A stretch of DNA of 64,000 bases from Eonycteris spelaea. Lineage: Eukaryota; Chordata; Mammalia; Chiroptera; Pteropodidae. Positions within the stretch are counted from its first letter, which is position 1. The number at the start of each line of letters is the position of its first letter. The notes under the pieces were generated by a model. That model saw nothing but the letters and a program-made list of their open reading frames with translations. It was not told where the DNA came from and ran no database searches. The stretch is taken from assembly GCA_003508835.1 (NCBI GenBank), contig PUFA01000181.1, positions 1,798,001 to 1,862,000 of the forward strand, given 5' to 3'. Shown one piece after another: positions 9,847-21,130 of the stretch. Made by a program: the position numbers and the translations under genes.

Positions 9847-10808
9847 GTAAGATCTGGAACCAAGATTGCCCAATCAGCAGGTCCAATCCCCCACTCCCCC
9901 AGGGTACTTCTGGGGCTTTCCATAAGAACCTAGCCTGACACTTGGCTACAAATGTCTGCTCTCTGCTCAGCTGTGTTGGGATGACTCAGTTGCAGAGTAT
10001 GCAGAGAGCTTGAACAGGGGTTATCCATTCCCCAAATGGCCCCAACTTCCCCTGATGACCCGCTGTGCTTGAAAGAAGAACGTGGCACCTTGGTGTGCTG
10101 GGATTGTGTTGTTAATATGTTCACGAAGTGGTCAGATAATAGAAGCAAGAGTGGGGGAAGGGTAGATGGATTAGAATAATGTATGGGAAATAAGGCCAGA
10201 AGTTTCCAGGGAACAGGTCTTGGAAGGCCTTGAATGCCAAGCAAGGAGTTTGTCGTTCAAGCAGAGGGAGGATTTTGAGCAGGGCAGAGCTGTGATTGGG
10301 GCTGGTAACTGGCCTAGAGTGGGTGAAAATCTGGCTGTCCGTGGGTACTGGGAAGGGGATTTGAAGGCAAGTTCTCCTCCACTTATGGGGTTCTCCTGCC
10401 GTCTGTGTTCCAAAGAGGAGGGAGAGCTGGACTTTCTTCCATTGGGACAGTGACATATTGGTTGATTTTTCACTTTGAAAGGCTAGACCAAGGAGGGCAA
10501 CCACAGTATAGCAGGATTCAGAGGAAAAGGGAAAGTGCCCTGGGGAATGGTAGTAAATTCCTGGTGCAAGAGGGAAGATGTGAGTGGAAGGAGAAGGCTG
10601 AGTGGATGGGGAAGGGGGCACCCGGTCACATTCCAGGAAGCAGTGGGCTCTGGAAAGTTCTTCATCTGGCCACCAGGTGGTGTTGTCAGACAATGGCTCG
10701 GGCTGTCTATCCTACCCGTTCTCCCTCCCAGCCAGTATGGGGTGAGGAGGGGATGAAGCAGAGGAGCCTCTCACTAACCCCCACCCTGGGGGCTTTTCTC
10801 TTTTATAG
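9847..10808 (+). other. ABR: ABR intron w7-w8
   Basis: About 960 bp. Contains a reverse L2 fragment (about 10090-10290). The acceptor CTTTTATAG ends at 10808. Confidence 0.75.
10090..10290 (-). repeat. L2 LINE fragment, reverse orientation
   Basis: GGTCTTGGAAGGCCTTGAAT, then AGGAGTTTGTCGTTC and GAGGATTTTGAGCAGGGCAG, correspond to the reverse L2 pattern ('gccttgtaggcc...aaggagtttggattt...ttttgagcagggg'). Confidence 0.7.
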
Positions 10809-10882
10809 ATGACGAGTCTCCAGGACTCTATGGCTTCCTTCATGTCATCGTCCACTCTGCAAGGGGTTTAAGCAGTCAGCCA
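10809..10882 (+). CDS. ABR: ABR exon w8: start of C2 domain, with a 1-base deletion
   Basis: 74 nt where 75 are expected. It begins (G)AT GAC GAG, D-D-E-S-P-G-L-Y-G-F-L-H-V-I-V-H-S-A, the first C2 strand, normally followed by R/K-G-F-K-Q-S-A. After AGG GGT the sequence has TTT at 10867-10869 where four T are needed before AAG CAG TCA GCC A. The frame is lost here, but the family sequence resumes exactly in the +1 frame and the donor GTAAGT is normal. The next exon begins AC, completing asparagine. This is the same kind of defect as in w7. The exon is also phase 1-1 symmetric. Confidence 0.93.
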
Positions 10883-11379
10883 GTAAGTGCCTCTGACTAC
10901 CAGCACTCGGAAGAAGCTGGGTGGGCCATTGTTCATCCTGTTGGACAAAGTCCCTATGCACTCACTGCATGGGGCTTCCCTTTGCCCACCAGCTCTTCTC
11001 CTCCCAGCTGGAGACCTGCCAGCTGCCTTGAGATGAGGGACATCCCCCCCCAAGGGCCAGGAACCAGCTTCTCTGGGCAGGGGCAGCATCCCTGCCCTTT
11101 GTCTCCAAGTCTGCTCTTCCACAGGCCCTCCCCCCCCCAGGTGTCTAAAATCCTGGACTCAAACCCCACATCTACCGACTATAAGTTGGGTGCCTTGGAC
11201 AACTCTCAACTTCTCCTAGCCTCAGCTTATTTCTCCAGAAAAAGCCATCCCACTGGTTAATACTGACCTTTGAGCGGGGGTAAATATGACTGTGTGTGTG
11301 GTACTAGCACATTGCCACACATATCCTATTTCCCCCCTTTATTACCACCTACTAAATCTGTGCAGTTTTTAATGTTCAC

Positions 11380-11525
11380 AAGATACAGTATACTTTTTAC
11401 CTATTTTTGTCTCTCTTTAGGAATTTGTGAGTCATTTAGACAACTAATAGCTTTTCCCATTTGCCAGATGAGAAAACTGAGTCACAGGGAGACAAAAGGG
11501 CTTAACATCACACAGGATTAGAACC
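11380..11525 (-). repeat. MIR SINE fragment, reverse orientation
   Basis: TTTGCCAGATGAGAAAACTG, AGTCACAGGGAGAC and ACATCACACAGGATTAGAAC match the reverse MIR core. Confidence 0.75.
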
Positions 11526-11939
11526 CCAGGGCCCCTGACTCCTCTCAGCCAGCACCCACTCCCTTCTCTTCCTCGCTAGCGGTGAAGCCTGCCCTGTGCA
11601 TCTTCCCTGCAGCATACGCAGAGCTCATGCCACTGATTTGCAAACCGCCATTCTGTAAACATTTCCTGTGAAGCCTGAGTGCCTGCCAGAAATTGGCCTC
11701 CCTCTCTCTGTTCCCATCGCCCCAGGGAAAACCATGGTGGCAGCACCTGTCATACTGTTTTGCCGGCTTAAAGTTTGCCCTTCCCACTGTGAGGTTCTAG
11801 AGGGCGGAACCATGTCTTTTTTATCCTTGGATGAATAGGAGCTCAGTAATGCTGGAGGAAGTCGTTAATTTCCTGGTGCCTTACTAGGTGCTGAAGAAAG
11901 TGCAAATGTGGCCAGTGTGTGGTCAATGCCTTGGCATGG

Positions 11940-12125
11940 TCAAAGGCTTTTCAGGTGTATCATCTGCTCTGATCCTTCTGGCATCCCGCCGAGGTCACTG
12001 ATATCATTCCTGTCTTATGCACGAAGAAGCCGAGGCTTTGAGAACTCAAGAGACTTTCCCAGGGTCGCACAGGCAGATCCCACAGGTGGTGTAGAATCCG
12101 TGTTTTCCACTACCAAAGCCCACAC
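11940..12125 (-). repeat. MIR SINE fragment, reverse orientation
   Basis: A TATCATTCCTGTCTTATGCA block, AAGCCGAGGCTTTGAGAACT and CCAGGGTCGCACAGGCAGAT align in order with the reverse MIR core. Confidence 0.75.
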
Positions 12126-12569
12126 ATTTCTCTAAGTATGGCCAGCCTCACTTGTCACTCAGGCTGTGCTGCTTGTGCACGGGGCAGCTTCCTGGGCCCT
12201 CCCCAGAACCATAGAATCCCTGGTGTGCAATGCCCAGTAATAGTCCTGGTTAGTAAACTCCATAGGGCTGTCACAGCCACCCAAGTCTGTGGCCCACTGA
12301 GCTAGGCCAGGTACCTCCCATCTCCATGGCACCCAGATGTCTCGCCCTTCCTCTCTCTCTATTTCATGTTGGCCTTAGAGAGCAGGCCCATCAACGTGGT
12401 TAGACAAGGGTGAGCTGCTACAAAATCTCTCCTTACTTCCAAACTGTCTTCACCTGTCCCTCCCCTGGCCCCCTGACCTGCTCGAATGGGCATTCTAATT
12501 CGAGGGGGTTAGGACCTACGAGTCTCCAGTGTGGCTTTTTGTCCTAGTGAACTCATCTACACAGTCAGG

Positions 12570-12690
12570 CCAGGGTGTGGGCACCATGATTACCCCTGCT
12601 TACACGTGAAAGTAGTAAGGCAGAGAGAGAGGTTGGTAATCTGGGCAGAGTAGGATTCGAACTCAGACAGTCTGACTCCAGAGCCCTCCC
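12570..12690 (-). repeat. MIR SINE fragment, reverse orientation
   Basis: The segment AGTAGGATTCGAACTCAGAC, AGTCTGACTCCAGAGCCC has the reverse MIR tRNA-related head ('gattcgaacccag...tctgactccagagcc'). Confidence 0.75.
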
Positions 12691-13294
12691 CGTTACCCTG
12701 TGAACTAGCCCTAGCCCTGACGGAGAATTTACACACACCAAGTCAATAAATGGGGACAGCCCCTTGCCCACCCATCTCTCAGCCATTCAGGCCCACAGGC
12801 TAATCTGGCTTCAGACCTCTGGCGTTGTTTACCTGTTAATCAGCACCACCTCCTCGTGTGCTCTGATGCCATTATAGCTACTCTGTATCGCACCCAGCTA
12901 GAGAGGCAGCTCTACTTTATTCTCACGGAGAACAGCTCAGCTGGGCAGCCCCTGTGCCTGAGGCATAGGTCTGGCCTGTGACCTCTGCCCCTCACCCCTT
13001 GATTCGTGCTATGGAGGATCGGTCATAGTGCCCCAAAGCCACCCCTGACTCAACTAAACTACCCTGAGAAGCAACCTTGGTAGCACCCATGGTAGGGTTA
13101 GGAGGGGACTTCCAGGGTCTGAGCCCCTGAGGGGTTCGTGGAGTACATGGATTTGCAGAATCACCTGTGGTTACCACCCAGTACTGTGGTCTGCTCTTCG
13201 GTCTCAGGGTGGAGGGCCACGATGCAAACACCAGGGAAAGCCCATCCCCCAGCCCTCCACGCTTCGTTACCTGAAGCACTGGGAGGTGGTAGGG

Positions 13295-13830
13295 GCTCAC
13301 ATTTATTCATCTCACAGCGTTCACTGTGTCCCTACCATACAGTTTTTGGTACCAAGAGTACATCAATGGCTAAGATAACAAGGCTTCTGCCCATGTGTGT
13401 TGTGTAATGGAGGAAAGGAACACAAGAAACACACAGAAAAGACAACGTCAGTCAAAGTTAAGTGCTAGGAAGAAAACAACAAACCCAGCTTTTGGAATGT
13501 AGGGAGCGGGGCCCATTTTTGGTTGTCACAGTGACTAGGGGTTACTCCAGCTTTCAGCCCCCAGAGGCCAAATGCCCTCTAGAGACTCCCACCTCAAATG
13601 CCAGTGATACCCTGTCAAGGAAACGGGGTCAGTGGGGGAGGGGCAAGGGGTAACTCCTTTAGTCAGTGTGGTCATTGAAGATGTGGCCTGAGGCCTCAGT
13701 GGTGAGGAGGCAGCCAGGCAAAGATCAGGGACAAAAAGACAGCAAGGGCCCAAATAGGGGAGAGCTGGGCATTTGGGGAGGAGGTCAGCATAGCCATCTA
13801 AGAGGAGGGCAGAGAAGTGGGAAGGGGCCA
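13295..13830 (-). repeat. L2 LINE fragment, reverse orientation
   Basis: Contains TTAAGTGCTAGGAAGAAAAC, TGTGGTCATTGAAGATGTGG, GGCCTGAGGCCTCAGTGGTG-like and CAGGCAAAGATCAGGGACAA blocks in the order of the reverse L2 3' region. The divergence is high and the limits are approximate. Confidence 0.6.
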
Positions 13831-13968
13831 GATGCATAGGGCTGGGGGAGAACACCCAGGGTCACCCTACGGGGTTGTTGGGATGGACAGATGTGTCACA
13901 CCCTTTCCCTCCCAAGTTCTTGGGCCTTGGGCCTCATTCGATGTGTCTCTGCCTGTCCCCCCCTGCAG

Positions 13969-14066
13969 ACCTGTACTGTACCCTGGAGGTGGATTCCTTT
14001 GGCTATTTTGTCAGCAAGGCCAAAACCAGGGTATTTCGGGATACGACAGAGCCCAAGTGGGATGAG
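13969..14066 (+). CDS. ABR: ABR exon w9: C2 domain, calcium-loop region
   Basis: 98 nt: AC completes asparagine, then 32 codons [32 protein letters not shown]. The V-x-K-A-K-T-x-V-x-x-D-T-x-E-P-x-W-(D/N)-E pattern is the hallmark C2 strand 3-4 segment. Donor GTAAGT. Length as expected. Confidence 0.97.
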
Positions 14067-14454
14067 GTAAGTGGACGGGCCTGGCGTCCCTGCAGGGGAC
14101 CCCTGAGCTTGTCACCGATCATGCCCAACCCACTCCTGGTGCTTGTGTCCTGTTGGCTGGGGATGGGTGGGCCAGGTCCGACCCTCTAACCTCTTTGCCC
14201 TCCATCCCCGTTCATTTGGCTTTTGATTTCGTGTTTGTGTCCAGACACGGGGCTTCAGCTCAGGCCCCAGACTTCACTTCATCCGTGCTTTGGAGGCCTC
14301 TGAGCTCCAGAAAGTGAGGAAGCTCCTCCATGCCTTACGATGGGTCCTCACTCCTTACCCCCTGCTCACCCTTGCAAAGTTGGAGGCTCCACTTTCCAAG
14401 AAGCCATGTCTCCTAGTTCCAGAGATTCAGGACCCTTGTTCCTTCTTCCCCCAG
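14067..14454 (+). other. ABR: ABR intron w9-w10
   Basis: 388 bp intron, GTAAGT...CCCCCAG. No repeat recognised. Confidence 0.85.
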
Positions 14455-14586
14455 GAGTTTGAGATTGAGCTGGAGGGCTCCCAGTCCCTGAGGATCCTGT
14501 GCTATGAGAAGTGCTATGACAAGACCAAAGTCAACAAGGACAACAACGAGATCGTGGACAAGATCATGGGCAAAGGGCAGATCCAG
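14455..14586 (+). CDS. ABR: ABR exon w10: C2 domain, second half
   Basis: 132 nt, exactly 44 codons in phase 0: [20 protein letters not shown], then [24 protein letters not shown]. The F-E-I-E-L ... L-R-I-L-C-Y strands are typical of C2. [10 protein letters not shown] differs from the BCR equivalent and supports ABR. Donor GTGAGG; the following intron is the 29 kb one that holds the internal promoter. Confidence 0.97.
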
Positions 14587-15271
14587 GTGAGGGTCCAGAT
14601 GCATCCAGGGCACCAAGGCAAGGCTTGGAGAGCTGCCAGGAGGTGGTGTGCCAGTTGAGAAGGTGTCCTTCTCACCCGCCTTTTTGGTCAAGGTGCTTGG
14701 CCTTTTGTGACTCGGTTCAAAACTGGTTTAAGAAAAGTTTCCCGCTGTGGCAATGCTCCCCTTAGAGACAGCATCTTATTCTAGCCCTAGACACTCATGC
14801 GTGCCTGGTTCCTCGGGCTTCCACACCTGGCTGAGGTGGATCCCTCACACTTCTGCAGGGTAGACTGAAGGGATGACTGCTACCTTTGTTTTCACATCCC
14901 TGCTCTAGTCTGCTGGTGGCTTTTCCCAGGAACGCAGTGTTGAGAAGGATTCATGGAATATATATCCATGAGTGCTATGTTGATTAGCCATGTCTGCCAT
15001 AGGAGCCTTTAGGCTGGAGCATTTGGGCTTAGGATCTGGCCTGGTTCCTGGGGCTGGCTCTGTCTCGTTGCTAGTGTTGCTGGGCCTTACTCACCTGTCC
15101 TTGGAGTTTATTGGCTTAGGGTGGGTTGTGGTAGAGGCAGGTCCTGAGTCAGTTTAAAAGCATATATGCCTCAGCTATGTTTCTTCGTTCCTGTTAATGT
15201 AGGGAAAGAGCTTTTGTTTGCAGCCTCTCTGGAAATTCCCCCAGTTTTTAAAATGGCTGCTATTCACTTAC

Positions 15272-15786
15272 CTGTCAAGAGGATGTAGATGTGGGCAGGC
15301 ATGAAGCCATCCACACTCATCTGGCATCTTGTGAGCCTCATGCTTAATAACACAAGTGGTCTGGTTTGGTGGGATTCTGTGACCATGAATGGCATACACT
15401 GTGACTGAACCATCGGCATTAGGTGCTCTGGGCTTATTAACAGTTGCCCCAGATAGGATCTGGGTGCAGAGAGCTGAATGATGCTTTTTGCAGGAAGCGT
15501 TTGTTCTTAATGCATTATTAAGGCTGCGGAGTTTGGTGTCTGGCTCTTGCCTGGGTATTCTTGATAGCACTGCCTCTGTGGACCCTGTGAGCATTCTGCT
15601 CTCCCTACCTGTCTCAGACTCGTGTTTGAATGGGATGGCACCATTTGGTGGGTCCCAGCCATCTGCCTCATGACTCCTCAAGTTCCTTAGCACATCTTTT
15701 CCTAATGCTGTGGGACCTGCACCCCATTCTTTAGCACTGTCACCAGGGAGATGGTGTTGCCAGGCAACCACAAGCCAGCCCTTCAT
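15272..15786 (-). other. Antisense ORF ending at a consensus splice donor (unidentified)
   Basis: On the minus strand an open frame runs from an ATG at 15786 for 172 codons. Near its end the sequence reads CTTGACAG|GTAAGTGA, a textbook donor with the junction between 15272 and 15271, and the frame stops (TAG) just inside the putative intron. The peptide (starting MKGWLVVAWQHHLPGDSAKE) resembles no family I know, has no signal peptide or membrane segment, and is rich in His and Pro. It could be an antisense transcript exon, a decayed transposon, or chance. Coding status is unsupported. Confidence 0.2.
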
Positions 15787-15794
15787 TATTTCGT

Positions 15795-16010
15795 TTTAAT
15801 TTTTGGCTTATAAATAACAGAAATTTATTTCTTATAGTTCTGGAGGCTGGCAGTCCAAAGTCAGGGTGCCAGTATGATGAGGTTCTGGTAAGAACCCTCC
15901 TCCAGATTGCAGACTGCCAACTTCTTGTATCCTTACATGTGAAGGTGGTCCTTCCTTATTTTATTCAATATTTAGGAAATGGGGGCCGATGAGAGAGGGC
16001 TCTCTAAATT
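15795..16010. repeat. Probable MaLR-type LTR-related repeat fragment
   Basis: TAACAGAAATTTATTTCTTA, TAGTTCTGGAGGCTGGCAGT and CCAAAGTCAGGGTGCCAG form a block I associate with ancient LTR elements, followed by a GAACCCTCCTCCAGATTGCA segment. Family and strand are not certain and there is no coding capacity. Confidence 0.45.
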
Positions 16011-17299
16011 CAGTCCTGGAAACCAACTTCCTGCAGGAGTAAGGAGTGGGAGGCCCAGCTCCACATTCCTGAGTTGGCCAGAGGGTCGGGCAGCGAAGTT
16101 CTGGGCTGACCTATATAGCTTCAGGAGATACTCAGCCAAGAGGCATGAGCAGCTGCCATGCTCCTGGAACCATTGGCGGCTGTGGGATGGAAGAGTTTAA
16201 TAGAGTGTCCAGGAGAGCCAGCTCAGGGAACACCATGGGCCCTGACCCCTCCAGTACCTGGATTCCAGGGCTCATGGTATCATTCCACCTGGACTTCCAG
16301 CCCTGTTGCTTCTTCCTTCTCCCTTTGTCAGCCACCACAAGCCCCTGGGGAAACACACCATAAATCATTACATCTTGGAGACAAGAGCAGATGGAGGTGG
16401 TGGGGAAGGGGAGGAAGCCAGGTTATGTTTGGCAAAGCTGAAAGCACAGTCTGGTAAGGAAAATGTTTCTGTGTTTAAGCTTCGAGGAATGTTAAATGCC
16501 TGGGAGTTGATATTAAAAGAAACACAAACCTTCCTGCTGCCAGCTGACCTGGGCCTATGAGCGGCCAGATCAGAGCCAGCATCCTCTAGAGGGCTTTGAA
16601 GTATCCAAGCCCTCAACTCCCCAAGGTGCAGCCCTCAGTCCTCAGCCATGGAGCTGTCTTACTGGCCTTCCTATGGATTGGGGAGAGGGAGGAGGGGGGG
16701 TGACCTTGCTGGGGATGAGGTGCCATGCCTCATACAGTCCCACTTACCCTGTGAGTACCCTCGGAGACACCAAGGATGACCAGGCTAGGGGTAGAGCCTG
16801 CACTGAGCCGTTCCCACGAAACTGGGCCCCACAGAGCCACGGGACAGTCTGTTCTCAGAGCTTGCTGCCACCTCCCTTCCTGCCACGTGTCCAAGGAAGG
16901 GAATTGGCACCAGCCTCTGGCAGTCAGTTCTGCTCCCCTTCAGCAGGCACCAAGGATGGAGTTAAGGTGGCCTGGCGGTAGGGAGTCCTTGGGGACGTTC
17001 AGGTGGCCTGAAGGAAAGGCAGGGGCAAGTAGGCTCACCCCTGTTGCCTTTACCCCTTTTTAAGCACCTCTGGCTCAGCCCCTTCAGAAAACAGTGAGGG
17101 ACCCCATTTACTAAGCTGCAGGCATTTGCTTCCATATTAATCCCTCTTTGGGTTGGCTTGATGTGGCAGTGGGGACAGGGAATCTGGAGCACCAGGCTGG
17201 GGTGGACGGGGGGCAGGGGAGAGGGGATCGTGGCACAACATTTAGTGATAGACGATGGCAGTACTAATTACAGACATGTATGTTTCAGCTTATGTGGTC

Positions 17300-17470
17300 T
17301 TGGAGACCCATCCCCAACATTATCTGATGACCCTCGCAACAGCTCTGCAAGGAAAATAACAACCATATCCTCCCCATTTTACAGATAAAGACACTGAGGC
17401 CCAGGTGCCTCTGCTGAGAGTGCACAGGAAGGCTGTGCTCTCTCCTCTGTGCTATGTCCCTGTGTCCCAG
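17300..17470 (-). repeat. MIR SINE fragment, reverse orientation
   Basis: Contains TCCTCCCCATTTTACAGATA, AAGACACTGAGGCCCAGG, the central reverse MIR motif. Confidence 0.75.
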
Positions 17471-17849
17471 CCTGGATGAGGAGCACTGGCATGGCTAGTG
17501 GCCTGGAGGAGGAGCTGGGGCGAGGTTCCACCCCAGCATCCTGCTTTATGCCATAAGGTGAGCCTCAGGCTCCCTCTGTCTGGAAACTTCTTCTGGGCAG
17601 GGGCCATTGCTGCCTGGTGCAGCTGGAGGGATGCATGCAGAGAAAAGAGGCAGCGGAGGGGGACTTACGGTGCCTCCACAGTGTGCCCAGGCTGGCTGCT
17701 CCAAGGGGCGTAGAGGCCTAGCCTCAAGAAATCCACTGCCAGATTAGAAGACAAGTATATCAATGCATGCCAAGCTACCAGAAAACAAAGCTAGATGGCA
17801 GTAACGATGATGATGATTACATCAGAGAGCTGACTGGGAGCCCAGCACC

Positions 17850-18040
17850 AGGCCGATGCTCACAGCATTATCTCAGATCTCAGAGTACCCCATGGAGTAG
17901 GAAAGTCATCACAGCTTTGAAGATCGGAAAGCTGAGGCATAAAGGATTAAGTAACCTGTTCAAGACCAGGCAGCCAGTGGGCAGGACAGCCAGGCCTGGA
18001 AGCAGGCTGGGACCAGAGCCCACGCCTTGCCCTCTCTAGG
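17850..18040 (-). repeat. MIR SINE fragment, reverse orientation
   Basis: CTCACAGCATTATCTCAGAT, GGAAAGCTGAGGCATAAAGG and TTAAGTAACCTGTTCAAGAC follow the order of reverse MIR. Confidence 0.8.
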
Positions 18041-18184
18041 TGCTTTTCTGTCTCCCACTGTCCCACAGTAAGAACGAAACTTGTGCTGCAGGAATTCAAA
18101 GAAGGAAAGAGCCTTGTGGGCTGGGTTTAGGGAGGCTTCCAGTAGGAGGTGGAGTGAGAGGGATTCGAGAGTACTGGGTTTTTT

Positions 18185-18430
18185 AAATTCCAAAGCAATG
18201 TTTATATTAGAGAGAAAGTTACAATAATAGTAGAGACTGAAACATAATCACCAGCCATCCCTACTCCCACTCCCTGAAACAGCCATTTTATCTCGTGCCT
18301 TTTCCCTTCCTCGGGCATACAAATTTTTATATAGTTTTAATCACAGTATGTACTTTTTCTATTTTCCTGTGGTATTACCATAAGCCTCCTTTTTTCTAGG
18401 GCTGTATGTAGTCTTGACAATTATTCCTTT
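18185..18430. repeat. Old L1 3'-like fragment
   Basis: AT-rich block with 'accagccatccctactccc' and 'gtatgtactttttctattttcc' patterns resembling L1M 3' sequence. Orientation and limits are uncertain. Confidence 0.45.
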
Positions 18431-19934
18431 TTGTTACATCATTGTCAAAAATACTTCGTATACTTTATAGAAGTCATTTTCTGTAATGACCAGCACGTGC
18501 ATTGCCGTTTTGAGGCTCTGTGTTATTCTAGCAAGGTGGCACGCTCTGGGTCAGCAGAAAGGAGTGGGTGGGCACTCGGGGGAGGGCTGCATGGCCAAGG
18601 GCCCGGAGGCAGGAATGTGCAGGGAGTGTCCAGGAAATAAGGAACCTGCCTGCCCTGAGCAGGAGGGGTTGTAAGCAAGAAACTAAGAGGGAGAGTGAAA
18701 GAATAAGTAAAAGAAGAGGACTTGTAGGGGTTTAGGCCAGAAAGACTCCTGAAACTCAATCTTGTTTTAGGGTGGGGAGAAGAAAACCGACCAGAAAGGG
18801 TGAGTGACGTGGTCACAGTCACACAGCTTATTCATTAGGGCTCCAGATTCAGGGACCCGATCCCAAGTTGGTCATGCTTGGTCAACTGCTGGGCAGATGA
18901 ATGAGTAAAATGCTCATAGATGGGGCGGGGGCAGACTTGGGTGTTGGTCGTGACTCCTAGAGGCATGTCCTTTCTTGGTGCAAATTCAGTGGAAGATCCC
19001 ACCAGCTCGGTGCATTTCTCCTCTTCCAGGCTTAGGAGTCCTCCCTTTCTTTCCCAGACCCATGGGGCCTCTAGCTCTCCATCCAGGCCACCCCCGCCGC
19101 TTGCCTCCTCCTTGCTGCCCCTCCCCTGCCCGGCCCAAGAACAGCTCAACCAGGAGACTCCCTCTTTCTCTGCCTTGGCTCCCTGGTCCCAGAGGACTCC
19201 TGTGTGTTTATCCCAGTCTATTTCCAACCACTGCTGCTCCGGGCTCCAGATGTGCTATCCCCTACTGGGACCTACCCGCTGGCTGATTAGCATATTCCCA
19301 GGGTCTAGGCCTTGTTGGCTGGCCGGGCCAGAGGGGAGCGCTCTCCCTGAGGACCCCACAGCTCAGTTCCTGTCACTGACTCCAGACTAGAAAGGGGCCC
19401 GAGACCTTGGAGCTACCTAAGCCGGAAGAGCCCCTCCGGGCCCCTGGCCCCCTATTCCCCAGCTCAGCCACAAGCCTGGGGATGGCCCTCTACCCTCAGT
19501 TCTGTTCCCCCGAGTGGCAAGCAGCTTTACATTCCTGTGAGCCTGCCAGGGCATCCCCCCCTGGACACGGGAGTGCTCAAGACCCTGGGATGGGAGGAGG
19601 TGGGGTTCCAAACCAAGAAGGGAGCTCCAGCTGTCCCAGCCCTGGGGCGGGCACCCTCCCCACCTCCGACTGCAAAGTTCAGGCCTGATGGGGGACCTCG
19701 CCCTCTGTCCTCTTTCCTTTCAGAAGCGTGGTGCCTATGTTTGAATGGGAAAGAGGGTAATTTCTTTGACATTCTCGACTCGGTCACTTGGAAACTTGGA
19801 GGGGTCAGAGCTATTAGAAATGAAACTCAGGAGGAGGTCATGAAGGCCAGTCCCCTGGCTTCAAGACCTGGGGTGTTCTCAGAGCCCAGATTAGTAAATT
19901 CGACAATATCCAGACCCTCTTACTTTAAAAATAA

Positions 19935-20290
19935 TGTTTAGGTGTGCATTAGGTACAGTCACATGGTTGTGTAACCATGACCACCATCTGGGTCCAGAAC
20001 TTTTTCATCTTCTCCAACTGAAACGTCTACCCATGAATCCCTAACTCCCCAGCCCCCACCCCAGCCCCCAGCAACCACCATTTTACTTTCGTCTCTGTGA
20101 ACTTGGCTCCTCTGGGAACCTCACAAGTGGAATCGCACCATATTTGTCCTTTTGTTACTGGCTTATTTCTTGTCTTAAGTTCCACCCATATAACACGTAT
20201 CAGAGTTTGCTTTTTTAATGTCGAATAACACTGTATATACATACCACATTTTGTATATCCGTTCATCCGTCCATCGACTTTTAGGGCATT
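19935..20290 (+). repeat. L1 (L1MA/L1MB-like) 3' fragment
   Basis: Ordered landmarks: GTCCAGAACTTTTTCATCTT, CAGCAACCACCATTTTACTT, CTCACAAGTGGAATCGCACC, TGTTACTGGCTTATTTCTTG and ACATACCACATTTTGTATAT followed by GTTCATCCGTCCATCGAC. This is mid-age L1 3' sequence and is non-coding. Confidence 0.88.
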
Positions 20291-20609
20291 TCCATCTCAA
20301 CTTTCTTTTAAATGAGAAAAAGACCCTTATCTCCGAAGTGGATATTTCATGGCCTCCTTTTCTCCAGGGCCAAGGTCTCCCCCCACCTTTGCTCTTCTCT
20401 CTCCAATTGAAACAAGAGAGCAGGGCTCCAGGGCCCCAGAGCACTACTGGTCACCATTAGCTTCTGCTAGTTGAAGAAAAACAGTGGCACCCCTGCCTTC
20501 TACCCCAGGTGAGGCATTTCTGATTCCTCGGTGGTTCTTTCTTCCGCTTTCGTTTGCCTGCCCCTCAGTCAGCAGCTGAGACTGTCGAGGGTGGTTTCCA
20601 GTTACCCTG

Positions 20610-20775
20610 ATACTGTGGGAAGACACTGGGCTGAGGGTCAGAAAACCAGGTCTGGGTCCATTGACCTCCAGGGGACTCAGTTTCTTTATCTATTACATGA
20701 GGATAATTATTCCCACTCTGCCTCCATCACCAGCTTGTTGTGAGGCTCACAGGACAGAATGTACCTGAAGGAGCT
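20610..20775 (+). repeat. MIR SINE
   Basis: TGACCTCCAGGGGACTCAGT, TTCTTTATCTATTACATGAG and GTTGTGAGGCTCACAGGACA match MIR core order. Confidence 0.75.
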
Positions 20776-20939
20776 GGTGGTCAGAGCTGTGATACGCACA
20801 TCAATGCTTTCCCTCGTTTATTCATCCTTTTCTGTTTATCGAGCATGTGTGGTAAGCCCTGTGCCGTGGGTACAAAGAGTGAATGTGTCCTCACCGTGTG
20901 GTAAAGAAAACAAAAGAATTGTGATCATTCAGCCAGTGT

Positions 20940-21130
20940 TGAAGCGGCTTTGAGGCCAGACAGATCTGGGTTGTCAGTCAAGCTTTCTCCCTTTGTTAAC
21001 TGGGGAAACAGGATAAGTTTCTCTACATCTCTGAGCCTCAGTTTTCTCACCTGTTAATAGACTCTGAGGAGAGCTGAATGTGAAAGCCCGTGGAGCCATG
21101 GTGCAGGGCCTGGCACAGAGTGGTACTCAT
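20940..21130 (+). repeat. MIR SINE
   Basis: GAGGCCAGACAGATCTGGGT, TCTGAGCCTCAGTTTTCTCA and GGGCCTGGCACAGAGTGGTA are in MIR order. Confidence 0.8.

Larger units (their letters stand above)
10883..13968 (+). other. ABR: ABR intron w8-w9
   Basis: 3.1 kb intron with several reverse MIR pieces (about 11380-11525, 11940-12125, 12570-12690) and a reverse L2 (about 13295-13830). No exon-like sequence is seen between them. The acceptor CCCTGCAG ends at 13968. Confidence 0.75.

Noticed and set aside
10121..10693. 190-codon minus-strand ORF
   Set aside because: Overlaps a reverse L2 fossil and has no family resemblance, no splice support and a low-complexity Ser/Pro-rich composition. Chance ORF.
9743..10882. 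ABR as a genuine pseudogene in this species
   Set aside because: Fifteen other exons, all splice sites and the catalytic arginine finger are intact; only homopolymer contractions break the frame.
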